Assembly: GCA_032622095.1 (NCBI GenBank)
Contig: CP136065.1
Span: 52,449,949-52,513,948, forward strand
Length of the DNA stretch: 64,000 nt
From: Siphonodentalium dalli
Lineage: Eukaryota > Mollusca > Scaphopoda > Gadilida > Siphonodentaliidae
Direction: 5' to 3'
A program made the position numbers and the translations under genes. The notes beneath the pieces were generated by a model. It worked only from the letters and a program-made list of their open reading frames with translations, had not been told where the DNA came from and made no database searches. Positions 27,601 to 39,600 of this stretch are shown here, one piece after another (the first letter of the stretch is position 1; every line of letters starts with the position of its first letter).

Positions 27601-30600
27601 ATGTTCTCAGGTGAATTATAGCACATAGGCAGGCGATGTAAAGCTAATTAAACTATTTCTGCAGATGCCTTGTCTCCTAGCAACCGTAAGCTCCTCACAC
27701 TAATGAATATAAGAGTGGAAACCTCAAATATATATAATGAATTCTTTTGTATGTGGAAATAACTATGTCCCTCAGTGTCACCGAGAACTATGCAATAAAA
27801 TACAGCAATTTTCACATAATAGGTTTGGTTATTGCTCTTAGCTACCAGGGGCATTAGGTAAATGGAAAAAATTCATATTGCCTCCATTATTCCTGAGGTT
27901 CCTAGAAGCAGACACAGTTTTATATTTAAAACTTACTGTTGTGACTTGATGAGCAGGCTAACACTGATTAATTCTTTACATGGAACAAAATTCAATTCAA
28001 ATACAATAAATTCCAACAATTCGAGGAATTTCACCTGAAACACAGAAAATTGAGGATGATTAGATGAAGATGAAGTATTCCAAAATCATATCAAGAGTTA
28101 AAGGAACATGGCTCTTTTGAACCCCAAAATTATGTGTACATATGTGACCCGCCATATCAAATCCGGTCGGAAGTCGGGATTTTTTTACCCTGTGCCAATG
28201 CATTCTCTTATATATGCGAGTCGACCATAGGTCGCCTCGCATATATAACAGAATGCATTGGCCTAACAATTTTTTTTCATTTTTTTAAAATAAATGTTTC
28301 TGACAATTTTTAGGACATAAAATAAAAAACATCCATTACCCTGCAGGGAGCCCCACACATATATAGAAGCATATAGAAGAGTGTTGTCTGCTCATGTTTG
28401 TCTGGGGCTCTGTATGGGTGAAATTATAAAATTGTTAAAGAATACAAGAAAAAATTATTAAAATTGTAAAAAATTGATAGGCCAATGCATTCTCTTATAT
28501 ATGCGAGGCGACCTATGGTCGACTCGCATATATAAGAGAATGCATTGGCACAGGGTAAAAAAATTCCGACTTACGACTGGATTTGATAGTGCGGGTCACA
28601 TATAAAGGTAAGAGATATCTCAAAACAATATCAATAATTTTGAGACTGTTTCGTTTGTGCTGGTTTTTTTTTAATCAGTGGTCATATAAAACTTTGATAG
28701 CTCCATCGAGAGGTCATCTTGAACATTAATATGATGTTTCATGACGATCGGATGAGAGGTGTGGCCTGCCGGTTGTGCTAAAGGATTCAGTCATGAAAAG
28801 AATAAAATACAATATAGCTGCCGGAAATCATGATTTTCATAGAATATCGTTCAATTCAACAGCTCACATCTAGAGGTGATCCCAAACTTGCATGTAAATT
28901 TTCAAAACATTTCATCCATAATTGTGAGCTGCAGGGTGTGCCAATGGATTTAAATGTGAAATCAAATGTTTTTTTTACAACAAAATTCAGAAAAAATGGT
29001 AAGCTCCCATCTAGAGGTCATCCTGTGGGTGTGCCAAAGGAAATTGTTGATGGATGCACGGATGGATGACAGATGCTAACCCATGGTAATAGCTCAAACT
29101 TGACTTTGTAAACTTGAGCTAAAAATGTATTTCTGGTGTTATTCCCCTTGAATGACTTGTTGCCCCTTGGTTGTTGTGAAAATGGTTTGACGAAATATTT
29201 GTCAGCATGTATTATGCTAATCATCCAGTAGGAGACTCATACATTTCAAAGAAAATTGCAGTTTTCTCATACTTTTTCTGGCAAATTAGGTGTATAGTTA
29301 GCTCAGCAATGAAAGAATGACCTGGGTTAGTAGTCCTGGTACAGTAAAAATAAAGTGTTTAACCCTTTGAGTGCCGATCTCATCGGCCCTAAACCTACAA
29401 AATAAGTCTGTTAAAGAATATAAGAATAAATTATTAAAATTGTAAAAAATTGTAAAAAAAAAAAAAAAAAAAAAAAAATTGTTAGGCCAATGCATTCTCT
29501 TATATATGCGAGGCGACCTATGGTCGACTCGCATATATAAGAGAATGCATTGGCACAGGGTATATGGGTTGATACAAAAATCGACCTGGCACTCAAAGGG
29601 TTAAATCACTTTTGAGCAGAGAGTTGAAAGCAGGTGATAAATTTTGATGACATTGTTAAGAATACATAGTCTGTATATTAAAGATGCATTCAGGACTTCA
29701 GACCCCAGTTACAACAAAAACATAACAAATCTAATTTAACATTCTATGAGGTTATATATCATTGCTGAAACTGAGATTTTATTTCATTTATCCAATGTTC
29801 AACTGTACCTGGATATCTATGGGTTTCAAGTAAATCTTCTCAGCAAATTGTGGAAGTGTGTTCTGTGGCTCTAATATAAAATAGTTGGCATTGTCTTGAT
29901 GGTATATACTGCTGATCACATCCAATATAGTACCACATAGGTGACTTGTTTTTGCCTGAAATTGTAATGATAAAGTCATCAACAGTGAAGGTGATTTGGT
30001 ATAAGCTGCTCTAAAACTTAGTTAATCCTCTGATTGCTATATACTTGCTGATGAGTCGTTCAGTTGACTGATGTTCAGATAATATGTTCAACAAATGATC
30101 TGATTACCTGAATATTTCCTCCAAATGACTGAATAGGAATCCTATGTCGTCTCATTTGTCTGCGCTTGTATTATCAAAACAAACCGACCAATTAATAATA
30201 GACTATTCTAATGTATACTAATATAGCTAAATGGGATAATACATTCAGTAATGAAAGGATGTCAGGGCCAAATGTAGATCATGCCATGAATCTCTACTCT
30301 GGCTTACTCCTGTAGAGATAATATTTCACCAGTTCTGAGCTGTTCTGATGGGAACTTATGGAGTGTTCCCAGCTCGAGATTGCATGACTTTGTGACTTTT
30401 GTGAGCCAATTGCAAAAAAAATATTGAATAGATTACCCGGGTGAAATTCCATGATTATAAGTGACGCAAAGTAAAATTGGCTCAGCAAAATCATGCAATC
30501 TCTAGCTGGGAGCTTGACCTACAGTGAAATACATTGCTAGGGAACAGGTATTAACAAAGAAATATATTACCTGTAGTAAATTTTCAACGTTATAAATTCC

Positions 30601-33600
30601 TGTCAGAACATAAAAAATTTCCCAGGTTTTGAACTCGTGGAGTATGAAATCTACGGACTTAGCTAGAGTAGAGATTTATGGCATGATCTCTAAAATATTT
30701 GGGTACCCAGGGTAACAGGACATTAGAATGGAGGCTAGTTAAGTTTCAACCCCCTATACTCTCACTTACAGTAATGCCCTAAATAATCGACTCCTTAACA
30801 ACATCTGAGTTATGGGTAAATTTTCAGGATTTAGTCGGAAATATGGCTTGTTGCCATTCATCGGAAAGTTCCCACTGAGAGCTTTCCGATGAATGGCAAT
30901 AAAACATATTTCCGACTAAATCCTGAAAAGTTACCCATAATTCTGCTGTGGTTAAGGAGTCGATTATTTATGGCATTATTGTATGTTCAATGGGGTATGA
31001 GTCACCCCTGTAATAATTGTTTATAATTAAATTTTACTAAATTTCACAAATGTCTTTCCGAATCCCCAGTCGACAGCAACACAATCTATTTAAGTTTTGC
31101 CAAATATACATAGATATTGTGAGATATTCCGCAATCAAGTGTTTCGTAATTTAATTACAGCATGTTTGATAGATATCGACACAAGCACATGGGTGCTGTG
31201 ATGGAATCAATAGCAATCACATGGAATCATTGTTTGTTTTGAGTTCGCCAACACTTCTTTCATTCAATTCATCCTCTGATTGGTCAAAAATGTCTTTTGA
31301 GATCGTTGTGTTTATAAAGTTTGCTGTACGCCTACAGGGAAATCCCAGGTTTTCGAGCAGAAGGGGAATTTCTCAGTCCCGCATAAACCGAGACATGTGG
31401 AATGTGCGATAAATTAGAAAAGTAGATTTTCTGTGAGAATGAATAACCATTTCATGAATCAATTTAAGTGCATGGGATATTATATTGTCTATGTACCACC
31501 TCTAGAACTTTATCATGCAAATGATTCCTTGCTGACTATTACAACATGTTGCAGGGACACCAGATGCCACTCCCACTGTGTAGTGTGTACACAGTGTCGG
31601 GAGTGGCAATGTGAATAGAATGGGGATGAACAGTGTTAAAATGTTAATTTGAAGAATATAACAAGCCATGGATGTTTGCTCACCTTGAGGAATACTGTCT
31701 GTAGAACTTGGAATGCATGAAGATTTCTTATGCTCACACCTGCAAAATGACAAAACACTCAAAATGAGAAACTTAAACAAAACAAAAAGTAACATATATA
31801 CTCAGCATTTATAAATATTAAAAAAAAACAGGTAAAATAACACAAAAGGATTGGTTACTAATAAATAATCAAGATTCACTGTACCATATGTCTAACACAT
31901 TAGGTAGAAGTAAAATCCTGTCATAGCTACAGTAATGCCCTAATTAATCGACTCTTTAACCACAGCAGAATTATGGGTAACTTTTACCATTCATCGGAAA
32001 GCTCTCAGTGAGAGCTTTCTGATGAATGGCAACAAGCCATATTTCCGACTAAATCCTGAAAAGTTACCCATAATTCATCTGTGGTTAAAGGGTCGATTAA
32101 TTAGGGCATTACTGTAACTTTTGGAAAACAAACTATTTCCAAATGTTTCCATCAATTGTTCAGTGAAATTGCACACATAAATTAAAAAAAATGCTCCATT
32201 TAAAAAAATTATAAAAACACAACATCACCAAGGATAAAGTAGTAAAATATCTGACCAGTTCAGGTGTAACCACTTTTGTAAATGGTTTCCTTTCAAATGT
32301 TCGTCATAAATTCATAATGTCTAATAACAAGGACTTCATGCTGTTAACAATATTAATCTAAGAATCCAATTTATACAAAAAATCCAATAATTAGTTGACG
32401 TTATCACCATACCAATCTGTAATTGAATGGAGATTTCCAAGCATATTAATTAGGGCATGGGAGGAGCTTACGGTTGCTAGGAAACAAGGCATCCTGCAGA
32501 AACAGTTTAATAAGTTTTACAGTGCTGGATTTATGCTATATAATAAAATTTTCAAGATCATTGTCTCTTTTCATCTTAATTTGTGAAAAATATGACGACT
32601 GTCACGCAAAATTAAAGACAGTGCTATAATAATTGATGAATTTCCAACATTATTATGCAAATATATTTACATACTAAGTGTGATCATCACTAAATCCAGC
32701 ATTCCGATTGGTCGGCGCCCACGTGGCTAGTTGCAATTATTTCTCGGTGAATGCGCAACAGCTCATAACTGCAAGCTCATAACAACATCGATACGTCATT
32801 TGGGTTTGGAAAGACGAACGCGTAATGTTTTGGGCGCATTTGGATTCGCGAAGGATTGACTTAATAAATCATCAGGTTTCAATTGTTCCTGTTAACATTT
32901 GCCAAGGGTGCTATGGGATATTTTGGGCTGGTTTTGTCACGATACACTTTTCGATTTAAATACATTTACAAAAGTGGCTTTTTCGCTAAATGTATATAAA
33001 TATAAGGATTAACTGTCATGTGGATTGTTTTTATGGAGATGTAACCGTGAGATAAGTTGTCATAACTTGTATATAAATTTCATCATCATTACGATTTGAC
33101 AACAAAAAAGTTGTTCGAAAATAGAGAATTTAATACTGACAGTATGCTAGGATATTGACATTATGGTGAACAAAGAATTCTTAATGCAGCAAGCGACCGT
33201 CTCAGTCACTGATTGGTAGAAAATATCTGCTAATAATTATTTGATAAACAACCGTGGAAAGGTCAATACTACAAGCATGCATACATAATAGTATGAGATG
33301 AGAAGCACTAAATAAAGTTATGTCTATTGGGATATATTCAAGTTAGAGAGAAAGGAAAAATTGGATCATGTAGTAGAACCTACTGATAGATGTGATAAAT
33401 AATTTGATTTGTGGTTAATTGAATTGAAAATCTAATTTGCCGTGTATTTTTTACGGTGAGAATGTATCCTCTTGAATAACCAGGCAAGCTTGGTGTTGTA
33501 AAAACTGTTGTTTAGGTTTATTAAGTGCAGCTACAGTAATGCCCTAATTAATCGACTCCTTAACCACAGCAGAATTATGGGTAACTTTTCAGGATTTAGT

Positions 33601-36600
33601 CGGAAATATGGCTTGTTGCCATTCGGGGAGCGCTTTCCGATGAATGGCAACAAGCCATATTTCCGAAAAAAATCCTGAAAAGTTCTGAAAAGTTAACCAT
33701 AATTCTGCTGTGGTTATGGAGTAGATTAATTAGGGCATTAATGTACTACTAGGTGATGACAGAAAGGTTGAGTGACTTTCATTATACTGTGTAAGCCCCA
33801 GGCTCAAATGGTCAAAATTGTTAATTTACTGTGAGCTACATTGTAATTGACAAGTACAGATTGCTGATAGAACAGACCACAGGAGCCTGGAATTTGGTCA
33901 AAAACCCTTTTTTATTGGCGGAACCAGCACCCGGGACCGCAGGTTCCGCCAATAAAAGAGGGTTTTTGACCAAATTTCAGGCTCCTGTGAACAGACCCAC
34001 TGGAAGTGAGGTATAAGGCAGCGTCCATGGTGATATGATGCAGTAAAAGATTGTCAGTGTATGTGTAAGTCTGCTGAAAACCAGTTTAAGAGAAATGACT
34101 ACTATTCTCGCAGTGATGGTCAAAATTACCCAATACAAAAATTAATTCCAGACCCAAAATATGGAGCTGGACATTTGCAGAATGAGGTCCCCAGAGGGTG
34201 AATTTAGTAACTATACCCCGCACAGTGAGCTAGCATCACTAAATTCATGTGATGGGAACCTAAATCTGCTTAGGCCTTATCTTCTCTGGACAGTATCTTT
34301 ATTATCGAAGTAACAACTTTTTTTAGTTTCTTTAGAAACTTGTTTAGAAAGTTTCTTTTTCTTTTGCATATGCATAATCTTTTTCACAATGCATAATCGA
34401 GGTGCCCAATGGGTTGCATATTCACCATCTGGGAACTTAAATCTGTGTCTAGGTCTCCCATAGCAGATGAGGCCATGCAGTATGAGGTCCCCAGAGGATG
34501 AATTTGGTGATGCTAGCCAGCTGTGTCCGCAAATGTCCAGCACCATATTATGAAGCCTGATTAATTCCCATTTGGAAAAAAATATTTTTCAGTTGGCTTT
34601 AAATCTTTTTGCAGGTAAGTAATAGCTTAGTTATCAGGTAAGAAGCTTAGAAATGTAAAAAAAAAGCATCAACAGGTTGTACATTTAGCTGCATTATGGT
34701 GCATAATGGCAGAAATGTTTAATATACTATTAATTCCCCTCTCTGTACATGCAGACTTGAGTGCATGCTTCCCTTTTGAAAATTAATGACCGACAATTCT
34801 TCTAAATAATTTAACCCTTTACCCAACAGAACGGCCCTGTGCCAATGCATTCTCTTATATATGCGAGTCGACCATAGGTCGCCTCGCATATATAAGAGAA
34901 TGCATTGGCTTAACACATTAAAAATTATAAAATTGTTAAAGAATGTAAGAAAAAATGGTAAAAAGTGTTAAAAAAAGATTTTTTTTAGGCCAATGCATTC
35001 TCTTATATATGCGAGGCGACCTATGGTCGACTCGCATATATAAGAGAATGCATTGGCACAGGGCATAACTGTAACTATCACAATGTGGTCAAGGAGCCGG
35101 TTCCAATGATATCCATATTTGTATGGTTCTATTGAGACAGACCGAAGATATTTTAGGCTGTTGAAGCTTTATTTGGCCAGTTTTGGCCGGTTTGTTGGGT
35201 AAAGGGTTAAACCCCAAAAAAACGTAGTAAACTTGAAAAGAAAATTCAACAAAAAAATCTCTTCCTATGGAAAAACTCTTGACAAAATATTTGTTTGTGT
35301 AAATACAAACCCAGCTAACAGATTTAATAGAGTATATTATTCAGTTTTTGCATGGATTCTGTGAGGCAGGAATTCTCATCGCCATCATTAAATAACAATA
35401 ACAGAATACCACAATTCTGCAGATTTGTGCCAATGAGAGGACTGCTGAATGGAATGGCAAAGCTTGGCACATTTGTTTGTATGTACTATGTATACAAACT
35501 AGTAAATCATGATGTAGCTGAAAATTCTTATTTTAAATCAATTACCACTTGTTCATTTTATATTTAATACCATAAAATATAAATTCAAGTTATTTATAGA
35601 ATTGAAGTCTGCTCCGTCTAATTACCCACCAACAAAACAAAGGTAAAGATTTGCTAAATTCTGGACCAAAAGATCCCTTTTTGCTTGAGAAATAGACTAA
35701 CTTAATCCCACTTTAACAAGAAAGTAGTTTTTGGTCTTGATGTAAATTAATATGTGCCATCATTTCTAGCTTCTACTTGTCACTGTGGATTATAGTGCTC
35801 CAAAATATTCTATTCTATGAAAACCGGACCAATATAGTTCCAAAGATGTACACAATTATTTAATCATATTAAAGTTATCAATTCACAAAATATTGTAAAA
35901 TAATTGTCACTTAATTATCATATTTAAGTATATTTCTCAATAATCTTAATCGGTGTTGGTCGCTCTTCCAGAAAACACAGGTGCATGCGCTAACCAGCTA
36001 TACATGTGTTTGGCATGATGCCAGCATTCTTGATTGCAATCGACCATCCAATGAAAAAGATCAAAATTGAGTGTTACTCAAAAAATAGATGTGTGAGGAT
36101 AGTCCGACCTGAAGTAATTCTGATGCCACATCAAAATTCCCTTTTAAATCGTTGGAAGTATAAAATAGTTTCCATGTACATTTTTAGGCATGCAGTATAT
36201 AGCCAATTATTTTACAGTATTCTGTGGATTAACTGCTCATGACTAAATTATAACTGTATAACCTTAATTGAAACAAGAGTTATTTCTTAAACCTTTTATG
36301 ATGGGAGCTGCAATGTTGGTGCAGCATTAAAGATCATGTGCCAGTGCATTCTCTTATATATGTGAGTCTCCCATAGGGAGCCTCACATATATAAAAGAAT
36401 GCACTGGCTTATAAGGTCAAGGTAGATATTGTTAGGCCAATGTATTCTCTTATATATGTATATATGTGAGGCTCTCTATGGGATATATAAGATATTGCAT
36501 TGGCACAGGGTTTTCGCAAAATATCAGGAAGCTCCAGTAATGAAAATTTTGAAAAAAAAGAAAGAAACCAAAATCCCTTCTAAACCACCACCAGAGTAAG

Positions 36601-39600
36601 AGTAAGGTTTTAGAAGCTAATTAAGAGTTTCTACATGTAGTAATATATTTGTTTAATAACCCTCTATCCACCAAAGCATTAGAACTAAGGAGAGAGATTA
36701 CTCAGCTGGTATCAGTTTGCATGTTGTAACATTCAATACTATCTGTTTCATCTGTGAACGGAGATACCATATAATGATATTATAACATAGAAATCACAAA
36801 AATTCCATCTTCAATTTTGTTTCAATTGAAATGACCATAGCAAAACTCAAAATTATTCTTAATAATTTGGATGTAAGCTTGAAAATATAACTAACTACTG
36901 AAAAATAACTTGCATTTATTAAGAATCTTGAGTATAATCCAGATAGAATTAACACAATACAGAAAAAGAAAAAAACAAGAAAATTCTCTTCATAGAAAAT
37001 CATATCTTCTTTACTAAATAAGCCCATATAGTTACATCGATAAAGCATAATAAAACCTAGATCACTGTCAACATATAAAACGATTCTCTATCAAGCCTTG
37101 AAATAGTATGTCGGTCATTTGCAGAATAAGGTCCCCAGAGGGTGAATTTAGTGATGCTACCCCGCATAGTGGGCTAGCATCACCAAATTCACCCTCTGGG
37201 GACCTCATTCTGCTTACACCTCAGCAGAATGAGGTTCCCAGAGGGTGAATTTGGTGATGCTAGCCCACTATGCGGGGTAGCATCACTAAATTCACCCTCT
37301 GGGGACCTCATTCTGCAAATGACAGACACACTATTTCAAGGCTTGTTCTCTATATCTTTAATATGAGCTTGGTATCTCACTTGCAAGAATCCCAAGATCG
37401 GCCCAAAAAATATTAAATTTATCAAATTCAGGGTCATATATTTCAGTCAAACAACTGACTTAATTATTAACCTCTATGTCAACTGAACTCTCTGCCAGTA
37501 TTTAACATAAAAATTAACTAGAATTCAAGTCTGATTTTTAGCATTAGGATAAACCCTTTCATGGCGGGAGCTGCGCTGGTGGAGCATTAAAGATCATGTG
37601 ACAGTGCGTTCTCTTATAAATGCGAGTTTCCCATATGGAGCCTCGCATACACGTATATAACAAAATGCACTGGCTTACAAGGTCAAGGTAAATATTTTTA
37701 GGCCAATGCATTCTCTTATATATGGGAGGCTCCCGAAACTCGAATATATAAGAGAATGCATTGGCACAGGGTTTTCGAAAAATTTCAGGAAGCTCCAGTC
37801 ATGGAAGGGTTAACACTTACAGTGCCAGGGCCGATTTTTCTATCAAACCATATACCCTGTGCCAATGCATTCTCTTATATATGCGAGTCGACCATAGGTC
37901 GCCTGGCATATATAAGAGAATGCATTGGCCTAACAATTTTTCATCATTTGTTATTACTTTTTACAATTTTTTACAATTTTAATAATTTTTTCTTATATTC
38001 TTTAACAGACTTATTTTGTAGGTTTAGTGCCTGGGAATCTTACGTTTTTCATGGGCATCAAAATTATTACTATGAATACTTGGTGATAGTTTTGAGTTAT
38101 AACATGCCCCTAAGGTTTTTATCCAGTTTGTTTTTAAATTTGCTATAGCATGCTTAAGCATACCCAAAAAAATCTAAAAAAAACACATTTTTTTTAATTT
38201 TTTAATTTTTTTAGGTCCGATTTTACAGACTGTAAATTAGGGCGATGAGATCGGCCCCTGGCACTGAAAGGGTTAAGGACATTATCCTAAACAAAATTCT
38301 AAGTGACCCACTCAATTGAGTTGGTCTAGGACAACTTGACTTATCAGTCTTCCTCTGATCTATGTAGATTTAGCTACACGATGAAGGCATGACATATAAG
38401 TGACAAATTATCCCTTAACCCTTTAAGACTTGAAAGCCAGGGGCCGATCTCATCGGCCCTAAACCTACAAATAAGTCTGTTAAAGAATATAAGAAAAAAT
38501 TATTAAAATTGTATAAAATTTAAAAAAAAAAAATTGTTAGGCCAATGCATTCTCTTATATATGCGAGGCGACCTATGGTCGACTCGCATATATAAGAGAA
38601 TGCATTGGCACAGGGTATATGGGTTGATAAAAAAATCGACCTGGCACTCAAAGGGTTAAAGAATTTCCCAATATTTTGATCTAATCAATTTCAGATTAAC
38701 CTGCACAATTATGATCATTTTGACCTAAATCATTTGGAAAATTAAAATCAGGTTTGCTTGAATTAACTTGGGATTTATGAATATTTTAGGCCCCATCTGC
38801 TTGGTCCTGGCACTATAAGAGTTCATAAGAAAACATCAGTATATACAGCAACAACGGGTCTACAAAATCTGTATTCAAGGCAACCTTTGTTTTTAGGTAG
38901 AATATTGGGTGTTGACTAATTTACCTTACAATTCATTCACCAAAATATCAAATAAATGGTAATTTGGTGTGGGAACTATGTCACTTCACATATAAAATAG
39001 CACACAGTTGATGTCATCAGGTCAGGCACATCCTGAATTCCACTATTATAGTGGAATATGACCACCATATTCATGTTTCCTTTATTTGCGTTGGGAACAG
39101 AAGACGGCGCATACCAAATTTCACTCTGAACAATATCGAGGCGAATGAACAGTCTTCTGATAAAATTTGTTGTGCAATCTTTTGCGCCAGCTTTGTTATT
39201 CAATAATATTACTAATATATGCCTTTATAAATGACAATAACAGGATAACTCAATCGCTCCTTCATAACAACATTTCAACTAATTTAATGCTAATTGAGTT
39301 GTGTATCGTGTGCCGTCATGATTAATCATTCTCCTGGACAAACATGTACGATACCGAATTAGTGCAACACTGATTTTGAATAATTTGTGTGAAATATGAT
39401 TTTGGATTATCCCTCTTTTATCAAATTCACAAAACGGTAATGGTCATATACCACTATAATAGTCGAATACCACTATAATAGTGGCATTCAGGATGTGCCT
39501 GACCTGGTCATTGTGAAGCATAACGTCATCAACAGAACTTTGTCATTGTCGTGTTTTTTGCCATTATAATCGTCAATGAATCAACTGATTTGATTTGACA

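Noticed and set aside
37756-38148. 130-codon open frame containing YICESTIGRLAYIRECIG
   Set aside because: It is a read-through of the family B core hairpin; the same peptide recurs wherever the hairpin lies.
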